From: Pseudomonadota bacterium
GTDB taxonomy: Bacteria; Pseudomonadota; Gammaproteobacteria; Steroidobacterales; Steroidobacteraceae
DNA length: 23,242 bases
Reading direction: 5' to 3'
Assembly (NCBI GenBank): GCA_021805275.1
Contig: JAJZFQ010000072.1
Location: 1-23,242, forward strand
The position numbers and the translations under genes were made by a program. Position 1 is the stretch's first letter, and each line of letters starts with the position of its first letter. The notes beneath the pieces were generated by a model. The model saw only the letters and a list, made by a program, of their open reading frames with translations. It did no database searches and was not told the DNA's origin. Of the stretch, positions 22,635-23,242 are shown piece after piece.

Positions 22635-22637
22635 GGA

Positions 22638-23018
22638 TCAGCCCCCTTGTCCGGTCAATGCCCGCGTCGCCCAGGCAAGCACGACATCCAGGCCCCAGAA
22701 GAACAGACCCGCGATTGCCACGAACGCGAACACGACGACCGTGGTCATGGTGGTCTCGTTGCGGGTCGGCCAGACGATCTTGCGCAGCTCGGAGCGCGCG
22801 CTCACCGCAAAGGTGCGGAACTCACCGCCGTAGCGCGAGAACGCAACAACCAGCACCGCCACGGCTATGCCACCGACCACGCACAGCCAGCGCAACCAGG
22901 CGGCCTGGTTGCCGAGCAGATAGTAGGCGGCGATGCCCGCGGCGATCGCGAGCACGCCGACCCACAATTTCGCCTTGTCTGCCGTGCCGATAGCTTCGTT
23001 TTTTGTTTCGTCTGTCAT
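22638..23018 (-). CDS. secE: Preprotein translocase subunit SecE
   Basis: This is a 126-residue essential SecYEG channel subunit. It is the long three-helix form found in enterobacteria-like relatives, with helices at about 17-35, 42-61 and 92-116. The conserved amphipathic SARSELRKIVWPTRNET (73-89) before the last helix is the SecY-contacting signature. The ATG at 23018 is only 9 nt after the CCA end of the upstream tRNA-Trp, and no ribosome site is visible in those 9 nt. A longer upstream frame would run into the tRNA and is not credible. Confidence 0.95.
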   Translation of the reverse strand: MTDETKNEAIGTADKAKLWVGVLAIAAGIAAYYLLGNQAAWLRWLCVVGGIAVAVLVVAFSRYGGEFRTFAVSARSELRKIVWPTRNETTMTTVVVFAFVAIAGLFFWGLDVVLAWATRALTGQGG

Positions 23019-23027
23019 GTCAACGAC

Positions 23028-23103
23028 TGGCAGGCCAGGAGGGAATCGAACCCCCAACCTGCGGTTTTGGAGACCGCCGCTCTGCCAATTGAGCTACTGG
23101 CCT
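23028..23103 (-). tRNA. tRNA-Trp (anticodon CCA), 3' CCA encoded
   Basis: Acceptor arms AGGCCAG (23103-23097) and CTGGCCT (23038-23032) pair perfectly. The anticodon loop reads CTCCAAA, giving anticodon CCA for UGG. The T arm contains GGTTCGATTCC, the discriminator base is G (23031) and CCA is encoded (23030-23028). Length is 76 nt including CCA. It lies between tuf and secE and is probably cut out of their shared transcript. Confidence 0.97.
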
Positions 23104-23116
23104 GTGTGACTCGTGT

Positions 23117-23242
23117 TTACTTCAGAACCTTGGCGACGACGCCGGCACCGACGGTGCGGCCGCCCTCGCGGATGGCAAAGCGCAGCCCCTCTTCCATCGC
23201 AATCGGGCTGATCAGCTCCACCGTCATCTTGATGTTGTCTCC
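23117..23242 (-). CDS. tuf: Elongation factor Tu, C-terminal end (partial)
   Basis: The last 41 residues of EF-Tu are visible before the window edge. They read [20 protein letters not shown] and then [20 protein letters not shown] with a final Lys and TAA. This is the universal domain III ending, with the binding face for aminoacyl-tRNA and EF-Ts contacts. The stop lies 13 bp before the tRNA-Trp, so tuf is the gene that precedes the secE-nusG cluster. Whether this is one of two tuf copies cannot be seen here. Confidence 0.98.
   Translation of the reverse strand, partial: GDNIKMTVELISPIAMEEGLRFAIREGGRTVGAGVVAKVLK

Noticed and set aside
23019..23057. A 13-residue N-terminal extension of SecE
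   Set aside because: The extension is read through the 3' part of the tRNA-Trp gene, so it cannot be a normal coding start.

Overview
The window comes from a GC-rich gammaproteobacterium. The order tuf - tRNA-Trp - secE - nusG - rplKAJL - rpoBC is the gammaproteobacterial one. RpoB and RpoC can be numbered almost residue for residue against the E. coli proteins, and codons are strongly GC-ending. The small accessory genes look most like those of Xanthomonadales/Nevskiales-type bacteria, but the family cannot be fixed from the sequence alone.

Right half (10914-23242, all on the minus strand): this is the core information-processing block. Read in transcription order it holds the end of tuf (EF-Tu), a tRNA-Trp with encoded CCA, secE, nusG, rplK, rplA, rplJ, rplL, rpoB and rpoC. 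It closes at a clear Rho-independent terminator (10823-10863). The gaps carry likely RNA control elements: paired GNRA hairpins ahead of rplK, an L10-leader-like fold ahead of rplJ, and a long stem between rplL and rpoB. secE begins only 9 nt after the tRNA CCA end.

Left half (1-10719): this is a patchwork of short, mostly independent transcription units. A divergent pair encodes a DUF6249 membrane protein (minus strand) and an ECF sigma factor with an anti-sigma-like membrane protein (plus strand). It is followed by a DUF1648/DUF5808 membrane protein, a PbpG-type D-Ala-D-Ala endopeptidase, a DUF1810 protein, a quinone oxidoreductase divergent from a class I methyltransferase, and a PadR regulator operon. 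The PadR operon contains a permease-prefix-like membrane protein and a third gene that looks frameshifted. Next come an aldo/keto reductase, an NRAMP-like metal transporter, and a YciI-family protein.

The most informative non-coding signal is at 590-668. Both divergent genes there carry the same promoter string (TGAAACC, 18 bp, TATCAA), once on each strand. This suggests that the ECF sigma factor drives its own operon and the DUF6249 gene from mirror-image promoters. A second strong signal is a perfect 7+5+7 inverted repeat just ahead of padR. I saw no CRISPR array, insertion sequence, prophage or defence island. The window is mainly ordinary core genome with a few interesting regulatory sites.
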